Assembly: GCA_032821775.1 (NCBI GenBank)
Contig: JAVLRN010000005.1
Span: 3,720,001 to 3,784,000, forward strand
DNA: 64,000 bases
Reading direction: 5' to 3'
DNA from: Sanguinoderma infundibulare
Lineage: Eukaryota > Basidiomycota > Agaricomycetes > Polyporales > Polyporaceae
Shown: in pieces, positions 12,242 through 23,289 of the stretch
How the letters are laid out: each line of letters begins with the position of its first letter
Numbering within the stretch: the stretch's first letter is position 1
Notes under the pieces: generated by a model
Databases searched by the model: none
The model's input: only the letters and a program-made list of their open reading frames with translations
Told to the model about the DNA's origin: nothing
Program-made: the position numbers and the translations under genes

Positions 12242-12578
12242 GTGATCTCGACCGTCCTCGGTCGCCAAGTGAAACATCTTGTGGCAGTGGTGCCATTGCC
12301 ACGCAGTCTTCTCTTCTTGACAGTTCGATAGGCGGCGACCTATGTCGGATGCCTTCTTGCGCTTCCTCTTAGATAAGGGGGTTCTTTGGCCTGTCGTGCG
12401 ACAAAGGGTGGACTTAAACAGGCGACCCCATGCTTCCAGCTCCTTAACGAGGAGCCGGTGCGAGAAGTCACCCAAGTCACTGCACGCCGCATAAAAACCC
12501 AGTTGCTGATGGTCCCACCATTGTTCCTCCTTTCCTCGCCCTCGCCTGCCTCACCCACTTCTTCGCCCTCCTTGCACC

Positions 12579-14599
12579 ATGTCCGCCAATTCCACTTCCA
12601 AGGGGAAGACCCGTGTGACCACCAATGACCTCCACCAGGCCGCCCTCGACAAGGTGCGCGACGACGTCGAGGCCATCCTCACCGACCCCTTTAACAGCCC
12701 CGGCCAGTCGGAGGAGGTCCAACAAGACTGGCGGGAGATGATCGCTGATCTGATTGTAAGTCGTGTGCTGCCGACTCAGGTCGCTGCTGACTTCTTTTGT
12801 TCACAGGGGGCCTGGGCAGATGCTGGCGCCGCTGCCGAGGACGTGCATTGGGTTGCCGACCATGTTATCCTCAAGTACCCCGCATACTGGAGCACGGTGG
12901 CCGCCACATGGCCCACGTGGGCTGGTCTGCACCTCCTCGGTGCTGACAACCACCTGGTGCAGGCCCAGGCTGCGGAGGCCTTGTGCACTGCCCAGGTTGC
13001 ATGACTCCTGGCCAAGTCACGTGCCAAACCCACGCCCACACCTGCTGCCATTGCACCTGCTCCTCCCGCGCTGACTTCTGTGCCCGATGTCGCTGCCGCC
13101 ATCGCAGGCCTTGCCATCTCCCCACCGCCTCCCACCATCGGCCCCACAATGTCACGCCCGACATCGCGGAACGTCTCTGGTGCGTCCATCGCCGGCGTGG
13201 TCGCCACTGCTGTGGCTGTCACTACCGCCACAGCTGTCGCCACTGCCACGGCTGTCGCCACCACTGCAGCTGTCACCACCGCTGCAGCTGTCACCACTGT
13301 CATCACTGTCACCCCCACCGTAGTTGCTGCTCCCGCCATTTGATCATCGCTGCCACCTACGCCACTGCCCGCCACCCCTGGCCAGCACAAGAAGTGTTGT
13401 TGGACCCCCCGCTCCTCGTCAGGGTCGGTGGAGGTCGTTGGTGAGGGTGCCCGTGACAAGCCCACCCCCGCCAAGAAGGTGCAACCAGCCGCTACTGTTC
13501 CTTCGCTGACACACCACGAGTGGGGCCAGGCAAAGTCAGTGACCGTCGCACAACCCCCGCTGGCAGCCATGGGGGACAAGGAGGGGGAGGAGGCTGAGGA
13601 GTCGGTGGATGAGCCCACCATCGACCTCAGTCTCTACTCCATAAGTTGCATCGCTCTTCCTGTCTCGCGTCGTGACTAACCCTTTCGCGCAGTGCAACTA
13701 CTGTGGCAAGCTGCGCGAGACCGCTTGCATCCTGCTGCCTGGTCGTGCCAAGTGCGTGAAGTGCACAGGGGTGCAGAAGGGCTGCTTGGTCAGCTCTGAG
13801 CAATACGTGACCTGGTTCGACTGGCACGGCTTTGAGTGCAGTAAGTCGTGCCTCCTCCTTCCCCTCGTCGCTGTCGCTGACCCTTTTTGTCGCAGGCAGG
13901 ATCGCGATCTGGCCTCCCCACCACGTCGTCGAGGACGGCCAAGCCCCACACTGGAAGGTGAATGAGCGGGGCTCAGTTGTGCAGGCGACGCCGCCCTGCA
14001 CCCGAGCTCGTCGGATGCGTCGTGCGACACCCCCGCCCGCAGAGTCCCACCCGGCATGCACTGTCCCTGGCCACGGTGGCCCACATGGTGTCGCGCCTCC
14101 AGTCACTGGCCCCTCCTCTGCTCCCGACCCACTTGCCGACCTTACCTTTGCCCGCACCACCACCCTCCGACTCCCATCGCCAGTCGGCGACTTCCACCGC
14201 GCTCTTCGTGCGGAAGGCCTCCCCACCATCACCATCGCCCTCAATACCCGCATCGCCGGTCAAGGGAACACCACCACTGGCCATGGCGGCGACGACCTCG
14301 ACCTCCTCGACTTGTCACCAGAGCAGCGTGCCTACGTCCGCGGTCTCCACACGACCCGCTCAGCCCTCGTCGCTCAGGCCGAGGTCTTCCTCGAGCTCAT
14401 CGAGGACACTCAAGTGCGCGAGTTCGTCATGCTCGGTCAGGAGCCATTGCCTTGGACCCCCAAGCCCACCGACGACAACGACACGGAGTACCAGAAGTCA
14501 TCGGCCGACTCTGTCTCGGAGGATGCAGAGGGTGAGGATGACCACGAGGACAATGGTGAGGGGGGCCCCGTGACTTTGCCTGTGGCTATGGAGGAGTAA
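12579..14599 (+). pseudogene. Antisense accessory gene of the gypsy element
   Basis: Between integrase and 3' LTR lies a plus-strand, intron-containing reading region, opposite to gag-pol. It opens with an ATG at 12,579 and a Lys/Asp-rich helix (about 60 aa), has a clean intron at about 12,757-12,806, an Ala/Val/Thr-repeat linker (13,190-13,330), a Cys cluster CNYCG...CVKCTGVQKGC (about 13,693-13,790) and a C-terminal helix ending in an acidic tail (EDAEGEDDHEDNGEGG) and stop at 14,599. Extra antisense genes with a Cys cluster occur in several basidiomycete gypsy families; their job is unknown. An in-frame TGA at about 13,002 replaces what was probably a CGA Arg codon, so this copy is broken. 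Confidence 0.6.
13190..13330 (+). repeat. Short tandem repeat coding Ala/Val/Thr
   Basis: Degenerate units related to GTCGCCACTGCCACGGCT are repeated several times and encode alternating Ala, Val and Thr in the linker of the accessory gene. Unit boundaries are loose. Confidence 0.7.
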
Positions 14600-15153
14600 G
14601 TCGCATCTTGTCACGTCACGGTCATGACTTCTTGTAGTTTTCTTGTCATCTCGTCCTGTTCTGGTCTTGTCTCAGATTGTAGTGTAGATAGTGTCACCTC
14701 GGGGCTTGTATGATTCCAGTCGCAGTCGCCGTCGTGTTGTCTTCTTGTTGCAGTTGCTGTTGTGGTCTCTTTCTTGTTGCAGTCGCAGTCTTGGTCGCAG
14801 TCACAGTGTTGCAGTGTTGCAGTGTCACCTCGGTCGTAGTAGTCCTATATTATACACCAGTCAATAATACTATCTGATCTCGGTTTGAACGCCTGTGTGT
14901 TCTAAGATAGGTTTCCCGAGGGAAAGGCTCAGCGTGAAGTCCTTCATCACCAAAAACCCTCGCCATCGCGACAAAGTCACGATGGAAAAATTGGTCGCAA
15001 AGGTGCATCCGAGGTCACAAAGGTGCATCCGAGGTCACAAAGAATATAAACGAGAGACTATGAAGTGGCGATTAGGGGTATGCAAAAGATAGAAAGAGCG
15101 CAATATGGGAGATATGGAAGTGGATAACAGACGAAAACAGATACTCAGCTCGA
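14600..15153. other. Gypsy internal non-coding stretch
   Basis: The region between the accessory gene and the integrase end is rich in repeated GTCGCAGTC-like strings and a 19-bp tandem pair at about 15,002-15,040. No gene is seen. It probably serves as the convergent 3' end of both transcription units. Confidence 0.5.
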
Positions 15154-16876
15154 CTAGTCCATATCGCCCATCTTGTCGCTACCATTTGGCAATATTGCAT
15201 TGCCAGCTGCACGATCATCCTCGACACCTGTGTCATCAGCATTCCTCATCTCCTCGAATCGCTTTTGCAAGATGTCGAGGAGCTCATCGGCAATGTTGAT
15301 CGATTGTCGCGCGAGGTAGGGGAGGAGTCGGAAGGCCGCGACCGGTCGGTGAAATGCCATCCCATCGAGTTCACAGATGACGTACGCTCCTCCACGGTTG
15401 CGGGTGAGGACAACAAGTGGCCTGAGGTACCACGGTCGCATCTTGCGGTTGAGGGCCTTCTCGATCTGCGTGTGTTGAAGGAGGACAAGGTCGCTGCATT
15501 TAAAGTCAAAGTCGCAGATGGTCGTCGCGTGGTCGCACTTGAACTTATACGCTGCTCGAAGTTGCACTCAGTAGACGTCGGACTGGAGGTCAGCAATCTG
15601 GTCTTGCCGCTTCTGGAGCGCTGTCACATGCTGCGTGATGAGATCAGTCATCGACAGGATCAAGTCGGGTGGTGGGAGCAGATAGGTCGCTTCGCCGATG
15701 TCGAATGGCAGGATCGGATGACAACCTGTAGCCGTGAAGTATGGTGAGCAGCCCATGTGATGTCGCGTAGTTACCCTTTCTGCCCAGAAGGCTAAATGAG
15801 CGACTTGCGACCACTTGGTCTCGTCGCCATCGGTGGCCTTGAACAGAACCTGTCGCATGTCGAAGTGGGGTTGCTCGATGATGCTGTTCACCCACGAGTT
15901 GTAGCTGCTGATTCAGATATGTCGAAGGTGATACTTGCGCGCAAGGTAGCCAGCCGCTTTGATGAAAGCTGCGCCATTGTCGGTGATGATCTCTGCGAGG
16001 CCACCCCAGCAACAGATGACGTCTTGGAACAGCCAGTCGCTGAGGGTCTTCTTGGTCTTGACACGGAGCATGCGCCACTCCGGGTAGTGCGAGATCGTGC
16101 AGCATGCCTGGACGATGTACTTGAAGCTGCCGGAGGTGGGCATGTGCATGGTGTCGATGTGGACTTGCACGAACAGTGGTGCGGGTGTCGCGACCGTCAG
16201 CGGGATAAGGACCTGTCGCGTCTGTCTCGTCTGGCAGAGATGACAAGTGCGAACGTACCAAGTGACATCCTCGCGAAGGGATGGCCACCAGAATCGCTCC
16301 ACAATGAACTGCAACATTGCATAATTGCTGCGATGCCCTATGTCATCATGCACCTGTCAGAGGATCGCGAGTTGCTGGCCGAGGCCGACTACGAGCTTGT
16401 GTGCGCTATGGGAGTCCTTCCACCATAGTCGGTCGCCGTCGACGAAGTGCTGCTGGCAGTACTTGATGAACTGCAGGTATGCCTTGTTGGAGATGTCGCC
16501 CGGCTGTCTGAGGTCGCGGAGCCACCTCTTGACCTTGTCGAGTCGCTCATTCACTCATCACGTGAAGTCAGAAGTCGGGATGTCACTCGTCATGGTCACA
16601 GTGTCACTTATCAGCTCCTGGTCGGTCGATCCCTCCCCCTCACTAAAATCCTGACTGTTCCCGGTCGGAGACGCGATCGTGAAAAGTTGCAGGGGAGAGG
16701 CGCGTTGTTGCAGTCATGTCGGCAGCATCTGGTGCAGGAAGCCATGGACTTTGTCAATCCAGTCCTTGAAGCCGTCATCATCATCGCGTGGCTCGTCGCC
16801 TGGTTGTGGTGGTCGCCACAACAACCTGTCGGGTCCATGCGACATTCTAGGGACGTGCACTAAAGTGAAGTGGAAT
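15154..16876 (-). pseudogene. Gypsy integrase and C-terminal half of RNase H
   Basis: On the minus strand this continues pol after the hAT insertion. First comes the end of RNase H (HFTLVHVPRMSHGPDRLL, about 16,860), then a linker, the zinc-binding HHCC region (HDDIGH...CHLC, about 16,350-16,250), and the integrase core with the first Asp in HIDTMHMP, the second in ITDNGAAF and a Glu in NSIIEQPHF. The C-terminal domain keeps the MRPWYLRPLVV and RNRGGAYVICELDG text and ends at 15,154. No chromodomain is seen. Several stop codons interrupt the frame (for example near 15,900 and 16,355), so the protein cannot be made. The catalytic residues themselves remain. Confidence 0.85.
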
Positions 16877-16884
16877 GTCAGTAT
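16877..16884. repeat. Target site duplication, left
   Basis: GTCAGTAT lies directly outside the left hAT terminus and is repeated exactly at 33,331-33,338. Removing the element plus one copy restores the gypsy RNase H reading frame across the join. Confidence 0.95.
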
Positions 16885-17110
16885 TAAGGCTGAACATAGG
16901 TGTAATTCAATGCGTGGGTCAACCTGGCTCGCACCAGCGCTTAACTTGTAGGTGACAGATCTGTAGGTGCAGGCCACCTACATGTGAATCGGCTGCAGAT
17001 CTCAATCAGGCTCTCCAAAACCACCAGACCTACTGTGAATCACCTGCATGGTTGTAGGTTCATATAGGTCCTTCTAACTCACAGTAGGTCTATATAGTAT
17101 ACAGCCAAAG
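16885..17110. repeat. Left terminus with subterminal AGGT/ACCT motifs
   Basis: After the 17-bp TIR, motifs of the form TAGGT or ACCTA occur at least eight times within 220 bp in both orientations (for example TGTAGGTG and CCACCTAC). hAT transposases commonly bind such subterminal repeats. The right end has a similar cluster. Confidence 0.7.
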
Positions 17111-17281
17111 GCTTCCCAAGAGACTCCAAGAATCACTAAGTCATGTGTTCAAGATGGGCATAAACTCAGCTTCAGTACATTTCCAGCAGTCAAGATATAG
17201 CAAACAAATATATTTTATACTACTACAGTAGAATACATAGTGCTACTATATTTTCAGATGCCCTATAGCACACCCGCAGAG

Positions 17282-18797
17282 ATATGGATACAGTGTCAGA
17301 TGTGGGTATGGGCGCGAAGAGGGAAGACGAGGCACAAGGTTAGGTCAGCAACAGGAAAACTAAAGTAGATAGTGATGGGTGCGGCGCACCATTTTGCTCT
17401 GAGGAATGGCAAGTCACAGTTCCATGTTATCCTCTTCATCCTCTTCTGAACCCGTGGACATCAGCAGGACATCTTCGGCAGAGACACAGCGGCGCATGCC
17501 CGTCATCGGTAGCAGCACAAGAGACACGTGTGGCGACTTCTTCTAGTGAGTGTTTCCGGTGCACTTTCGCCCGAGAGTCTCACTGATGTGGACACGGTTG
17601 CATAGCGTGCATGTGGTGATGTCCGCACTCTTCCTCCCCTCGCTCGTGACGTACCTGTCACCGACGTCGTCCGCCATCCTCCTCCGCACGTACCTCCTAA
17701 ACACACTCGCTTTCTATGTCGCGTGCGGCCGCCTGCCACTCCCCATTGCCGAGTTCTACGACTGCGTCAACCTGATGCCCGCGCCACCGACCAACCGCAA
17801 CGCCAAGAGGCCCGCGGACGGTACACTTGTCCCCGAGAATCCGACGCCAAACCCATGGCTCGCGGTCGTGCAGGGGCCTTGTTCTCCAGCGGGCGCCTCT
17901 GATCGCAACGTTGCAGCACCATGCGCACGACGAGATGCGCGATCGTCTTCGTCCACCCCTTGCCTCCGCCAACGAGCGGCGGCAGGCCCTCCATAGGGGA
18001 CATCGGGCATGCATCTTGAAGTTGAGTAAGGCCCCGATCTCCTTGGACCGGTGTTTCTGCAGCCGTGTACAATGTGCCTCAGCGCGCATGTCCATGAGGG
18101 AGTGAAACCCACCCTTGCGAAGATGCTTCTCGGCAGCATCGAGTACGACTGGGTCCGTGTTCATCGCGTCCGGTTCGGAGTGTGCTGGAGACAGCAGTGA
18201 GCTCACGACCGGGGTAATCCGCACGCCCAGCTCAGCCGCGGGCATGCATGCCGCACATTCCTCGGCCATAGCGTTCTTGCGAAGAGCGCGGAGGGCGAGG
18301 AATTCATCGGCTTCGACATTGGCCGATTCCAGATCCATTTGGATGTCAAGGGACCCAAAGTCATCCTCGTTGGGTGATGGGGAGTGCGCAAGTGGTGGAT
18401 CCGACTAAGGAACAAACCGAGACTGGCCTGGAGTATTCGGAGTCGAGATCTGCAGACTGGGGATGCAAGAGGGACGAGCGGAAGAAGGGCAAGAAAGGAT
18501 CGTGGTCCTCCGGAAGAGGGGCGGATGGGTTCGAGGCAGATGGCTCATGAAAGGATGGTTCCCGGTGCAACCAATGGTGAATGCATTGGCGGAAAGGAAT
18601 CTCGACAGGCGACAGTGCAGTGCAGAGGGCCGTTGTACGGGTAGCGCATGGTGGAGAGGAAAGCAAAGCGCGGAGTCGAGTCTGAGAAGCTCAAGACAAA
18701 GCCCCATAGGCTTCGGAGAGGACGGAAGGGAAAGTACCTCGACCAACGTCGAGCCCAAAGCCGAGTCCGTGGGGCTAATCGGGGATATGAGAGCATC
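17282..18797 (-). pseudogene. Captured 3' half of the acidic disordered-protein gene (copy 2)
   Basis: The minus strand matches the intact gene at 48,242-50,428 from its DALISPISPT segment to beyond the stop codon, including about 130 bp of 3' flank (to the equivalent of 50,560). The first 280 or so codons are missing. The frame is broken by several indels and substitutions (for instance the MDMRAEAH region reads in a different frame from the N-terminal part). At 17,534-17,873 it is interrupted by an unrelated fragment in the opposite orientation. It is more diverged than the copy at 57.8-58.9 kb. As part of the hAT cargo it shows capture of the end of a gene with its terminator region. Confidence 0.85.
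17534..17873 (+). pseudogene. Questin-oxidase-like (DUF4243) gene fragment
   Basis: A plus-strand frame of about 100 residues reads HSVHVVMSALFLPSLVTYLS, then LLRTYLLNTLAFYVACGRLP, PIAEFYDC and TPNPWLAVVQ. This pattern (HxVTSSLFLPSL, LL+GY, GRP.LP...FF, NPWLPIVQ) is that of questin-oxidase-like proteins, which are Baeyer-Villiger-type enzymes of fungal polyketide pathways. Only the middle of the protein is present. It lies antisense inside copy 2 of the acidic gene, so it arrived later than that copy or together with it as a rearranged piece. Confidence 0.6.
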
Positions 18798-18899
18798 ACA
18801 ATGGTGGCGATCGAAGAACGAAGATGAGGACAGTGGGCAGGAGTAGGGTAGGGGATGTGCGAGGTCGAGAAGGATGCGACAGAGGAAACGGCCTTGCCA

Positions 18900-19157
18900 G
18901 AAAGGAGGGCCGACAACGACTGGCTCTTCGCAAAGTAGTGCGGATGGAGGTTCAGTGGGATGGTGAGCCTGTTGCTGGGCCATCCGGCCCCAAAGGTGCA
19001 TGCAGTAGCTAGGTCGAGAGGTAAGAAACGTAAAACACCAGACAAAAAAATTCCTTGGATACGTACGCATCTAGGGACTTGAGTGTGAACGGGTTCGTGT
19101 CCATGAAGGTGTCGAACCCGCCGAGCGAGATCTGCGGCTGCTTCCACTTCTGGTCGT
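18900..19157 (-). pseudogene. Unidentified two-exon gene fragment
   Basis: On the minus strand, WKQPQISLGGFDTFMDTNPF continues to SLDA (about 19,155-19,066), then a GTACGT...TAG intron of about 50 bp, then an exon reading CMHLWGRMAQQQAHH (about 19,012-18,900). The reading is continuous across the splice, which argues for a real gene tail. I do not recognise the family; the pattern could be the C-terminus of a transcription factor. It runs into copy 2 of the acidic gene. Confidence 0.4.
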
Positions 19158-19244
19158 TAGTTCTGTTCATATTCGTTGTTGAAAAGACATCGCCGGAGAG
19201 GACTAGTGCAACTTGACAGGATCGAGGCATGGCAGAACAAGGTG

Positions 19245-19298
19245 TGATCATAGACGCCGATCGTGCTCGCACACGACCATTGTCGGCGTCTACGATCA
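19245..19298. repeat. Imperfect 16-bp inverted repeat
   Basis: TGATCATAGACGCCGA (19,245-19,260) and TCGGCGTCTACGATCA (19,283-19,298) are reverse complements with one mismatch. The spacer contains a smaller TCGTG...CACGA hairpin. It lies in the hAT cargo between two captured fragments. Confidence 0.8.
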
Positions 19299-19532
19299 CA
19301 GCTTGACTTCGCGCACGCCAGACTTGGGCTTTTCGTCTTCAGTTCCTCCCTCATTGCATTCGACTTCGACACCCCTCAAACCCTTGAACTGGACCTCCGC
19401 CTCAACACTTCAAGACCTCCGAACATCCACTTCTATAAGCACCAAGCACCGCTCCAAGACTCGACTCTCATGCCCCGTCTATGCTCGGCTCTTGTCTCTC
19501 GCCTCGTCTCGCTCACACTATCCTCAAACTTC

Positions 19533-20120
19533 TTAGTGCGCCTTGATCTCCGCGCCACACTCTAGGCGACATATGTGGACTATCCCGCCCCAATCCCCCG
19601 AAGCCAACAACTCCCCATCCGGAGAGAACGCAACGTGCCACACATCGTCTCCATGCTCCTCAAACACCTCTATGCACTCACTGTCGCCCACATTCCACAC
19701 CCTGATCGTCTTTCCTCGCGATGTCAGCACGTAATACCTCACATCTGGACAAAAGCGCACCCTCAAGACCCCCGTTTCACCCGGGTGAGCAAGCGCTGCC
19801 TACTCCTCCGCACGTTCAGCGTCCCAGACCTTCGCCAACCCGACAGACGAGGCGGAGAGGACGGATGTGCCATCCGGGGAGAACCAGTCGTCGACCATGC
19901 GCTGTGCGTGCCCGACCAGGACGATGAGCGCAGTTCCGGTCTTGACGTCCCAAATGCACTCGACGTGCTCGTCCGGCCGGCCTTCCCAGTTCCCGTGCGC
20001 TGTAGTGATCTGTTTGAGTCGACCACGGAGTCATTCGAGGCCGATGTCCCACGCGCCGTCTCAGGGCCCACTATACGCACATCTCGGGAGTGCTCAGCCG
20101 ACGTGGGAAGCGTCGCCGGC
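19533..20120 (-). pseudogene. WD40-repeat gene fragment
   Basis: The minus strand reads WD40 blades: VGHAQRMVDDWFSPDGT followed by LAKVWDAERAE, then YYVLTSRGKTIRVWNVGD and HGDDVWHVAFSPDGELLASG. These match the GH...VxFSPDG...W D pattern. A stop codon separates two blades (about 19,800), and frames change near 19,830-20,050, so the fragment is not functional. No other domain is seen. WD40 proteins act as scaffolds. This piece shows only about three blades and probably came from a larger gene. Confidence 0.7.
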
Positions 20121-20933
20121 CAGTTGTGCAGCTGGTCATGCTGCAGCTGGCATTCACGAGAAGTCGCTTCCAATACCTCAGCTTGTCACCTCTCTGCCGA
20201 TGCCCTCGTTCTCCATATGCCTCCCCCCTTGACTTCTGAGCTCATCGCTATTGGCGTAAACCCAACCTTAGCCGATTGCATATCCCCAACGATGATAACT
20301 GCGCTTCTTCACCTCAAGTCCGACTTCGAAACAGCATCCTGGACGTGTACTGACATTGTTCATTTGCAGCTCTCTTTCTTTTGTCCCTCCAAGTTGAACG
20401 TGCAGGGTTTGCATGGATAGCTTTAGAGCACTATGTATTAGTGTATTTTGCTTGACTTAGTCGTGATTTTAAGCAGAGCCGCATGCTTTCTCTCCACTGC
20501 ACGCTCCACAGACCACACAATGGCGGATTGGCGCTCGACTGGAGGCGACCGAGAGGCAAAGGGAGGTCTACAGACAACAAGAGACAAAAACAAGGGCTGA
20601 GAGCCGTCTCGTACTGCCTTTGGGAGTGAAATTTGGCAGAAGACAGGAGCGGTGATCATGAGCTAAGATCAGCGTCTGCCAAGCACCATCTGGAGTACAA
20701 AGTGCGATGTTTGCATGGCATATATTCTAACAACATAAGGCATGAGTGCATACAGGCATACAGACGGGGGCATGACATGAGAACTAGTTCTCCCGAAACA
20801 ACTAACAAAGTACTTATGTGTGTCTACTGATTCTATCTGTAAACAGCTGCAACCGCACACGAAGCGCCTCATCAGCATCAAGTTCTGCGTCTGCCTCAAA
20901 ATCATCCTCCTCATTGTCACTGTTGCTGGGGGT
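20121..20933. other. hAT cargo without a recognised gene
   Basis: I see no supported coding region. Composition is mixed, with an AT-richer part at about 20,420-20,830. Confidence 0.4.
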
Positions 20934-21607
20934 CTAAAGAGGGGGCATCGAGCCGCTGGAGCTGTCCGAATCATACCCCTCATTGTGAGTATGAACTCGA
21001 GAGGGAGGCTGGCCGCCTGTGGCAACTGGATCACCTGTCAGAACGGGGAGAGGAGGAGCAGAGTCCCCGCTCGATGCAGTGTCGGGAGTCGTGGCCGACG
21101 GAGTGGCATTAGCAATGGTCGGAGATGAGGCGTGCCCAGCCGGAGGTACGTTTCGCCGGGACGCGGCATCGCACCACGCTGCCGTTAATACACTTGCCCA
21201 CCGCGTGAAGTTGTTGCGGTCGGGAGGAGCGGCTGGCACCACGTAAAGGTTCCAAATGACCTAGAGTGCACGTCAGACTGAGGAGATAACACTGGCACAA
21301 GACGTACCTCCGGAATTAGCTTGTGAGCAAGGGCGCGGAGCGTGTCCAAGTGCGTGTCGATGAGCAGGGTGCCCCCGACGGGCGACGCGAACTCGACAAT
21401 TTTTGCCATGAGAACGGAGTAGTAGTCGGGGTCCACGGCTGGATGGCCATCCGCAAAAATGTTGTATGCATTGATGATATCGAGGAGGGTCGCGCACTGG
21501 TGAGCGGTGGCGCCAGTCCTTGCCAGAATTGGGCTCTGGATCACCGTGATCCACTGTGTCCAGAACGGGCCTTCGATGTCGGTGAGGGGACCGGTGGGCA
21601 AGAACAT
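20934..21607 (-). CDS. Unknown 208-aa protein with intact two-exon frame
   Basis: An ATG at 21,607 opens an uninterrupted frame of 100 codons (21,607-21,308). A 47-bp intron with GTACGT donor and CTCTAG acceptor follows, then 108 codons to the stop at 20,934. The first exon is a compact helical stretch (GPFWTQWITVIQSP, HQCATLLDIINAYNIFADGH). The second starts VIWNLYVVPAAPPDRNNFTRW and ends in a low-complexity acidic/Ser tail (YDSDSSSGSMPPL). Unlike the other cargo pieces it shows no damage, so it may be an element-encoded accessory protein or a recently captured gene. Function unknown. An upstream exon around 21,796-21,918 is possible. Confidence 0.5.
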
Positions 21608-22499
21608 CTATCAAATCGGCAATATCAGCTACCATCTGGGGTCCACCGCGGCCGTTTTGAATGCTCCTGCTCCCAACCCCTCTAACCGACCCACTCGAGC
21701 CCATCGTGCCCGCAGACATGACTGTGAGATGCTCTCCTCGGATGCCACTGGACTGCATGCCCCCACGAAAAACGCGCCAAGTAAATGAAACATACCTTTA
21801 TGTTGGTTTCGCCACCCTGGATGCTGAGCAATGCCCAGACTCCACCCTCCTCAGATAGAGAAGGGTCCGCATGAAGGTCTTCAGATGTTGGAAGGCACAG
21901 GGTGATGGTGGCTGGCATGACGGGAAAGATAGAGGGCTGTGGGGGTCTCTGGGTAGCTTGTCCATGGTCCCGATGTGATTTGAGTCGCGCATCTTAGTTT
22001 CGGACTCGTCCGCGCATCGGCAGGTGATATCCTTGCACGAGAGCCACGTTTGAGTCAGGAGGCAGCCTCGACATACCTCGACCACCGAGACTTCCGTTAT
22101 TGATGCTGAAATCTGAGTTTTGAGGCGTGTTGTGGGCATCGGAGGGTGGAAAGTGTTGGGGAGGTGTGGACCACCTGTCATCGAGTTCTCTGAGATGGTG
22201 CGCATTCTCCAAATCCACCGCGAGCTTCCCACCATTTTCACCAAGGAGATTGCCCGATGGCAGGCTCAGGGTTTAAACGGAAACATGAAAGGGGAACGGA
22301 CTGAGGAACCTGGCCTGGACAGCATGCACAAAACAAAAGACACGGGTGAAACGAACACCGTCCCTTCCTTCCCTGCTTTAGGTGCTGGTCCATATCGTGT
22401 TAAGAAGCCTACATGGAAGCATCAACTTTGGCGGGTGATCACAGACAGAAGCCAAAGAAGACAACGCATGGCTCGTACATGCCACCATCTCTGAAGCAG

Positions 22500-22895
22500 C
22501 CAGACGCGACCTCATTCAACATGCGGGCGAACTGCGGGCACTTCTGCTCGTAATGGAGATCCTCCACAGCAGTGGCCAAAGAAGACTACCAACGATTCCC
22601 GTTCAGCCTTCTCACCCGCAATGCAAAGGCACCAGGTTATGCACATACGTTGCTCTCGCCGACGGTACTGAGCAGCAGGCCGCCGTTGAGACAGAACTTC
22701 ATGTTCGATGTGCCTGACGCCTGGGTTCCGGCGGTCGAGATATGCTGGCTGATGTCGGATGCAGGGATGAGGACCTCAGCAAGGGAGATGGAATAGCCGG
22801 GGAGGAAGTAGAGGCTCAGGTTGCCCTTGGTGTCTGGGTCATTGTTGATGATGGGCGCAGCGTTGACGATCAGCCGGATGGTCTGTAAAAGACGA
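22500..22895 (-). pseudogene. Glycogen phosphorylase fragment with PLP site
   Basis: The minus strand holds AAPIINNDPDTKGNLSLYFL, then YSISLAEVLIPASDISQHIS and TAGTQASGTSNMKFCLNGG, ending GESN. This is the best-conserved part of glycogen phosphorylase, including the Lys that binds pyridoxal phosphate in SGTSNMKF. A second piece near 22,500-22,560 (YEQKCPQFARMLNEVASG-like) matches the downstream helix. The catalytic N-terminal half is absent, so this is a captured C-terminal fragment. Residue changes such as the missing DGANIEI stretch between LLLSTV and GESN support decay. Confidence 0.8.
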
Positions 22896-23289
22896 ACAGC
22901 TGAGTATGCACGATTGGTTGTAGAGGGCAGGCGCCTCAGCCCGCGATTTTTGATTTGCCCCGAGATTGCGATCTGATGAGACATTCGTGGAGTTCGCGCG
23001 TTGCGCAACAAAGGATGGGGAATGAAAGAGGCTGTTGGTGGATGGGGGCGGGGGCGGGAGCGGGAGCGGAGGATTGTGGGGGACACACAAGAAGGCAGCG
23101 GCATTCTAGATGTGTGCGCCTGAGGTTTGACAGCCCATGGGGAACGATCTGTCAAATGGAGGTCAACACGATTCAACATCGTGTTGAACCCCCTGAGCTG
23201 TCCTTGTCGTGTCCCCGCCAGTGCCAATGGCCAGGCATCCCCGACCTCGATACAGACCCACCAAGTAGCCAGTACTATGCACCCCCACT

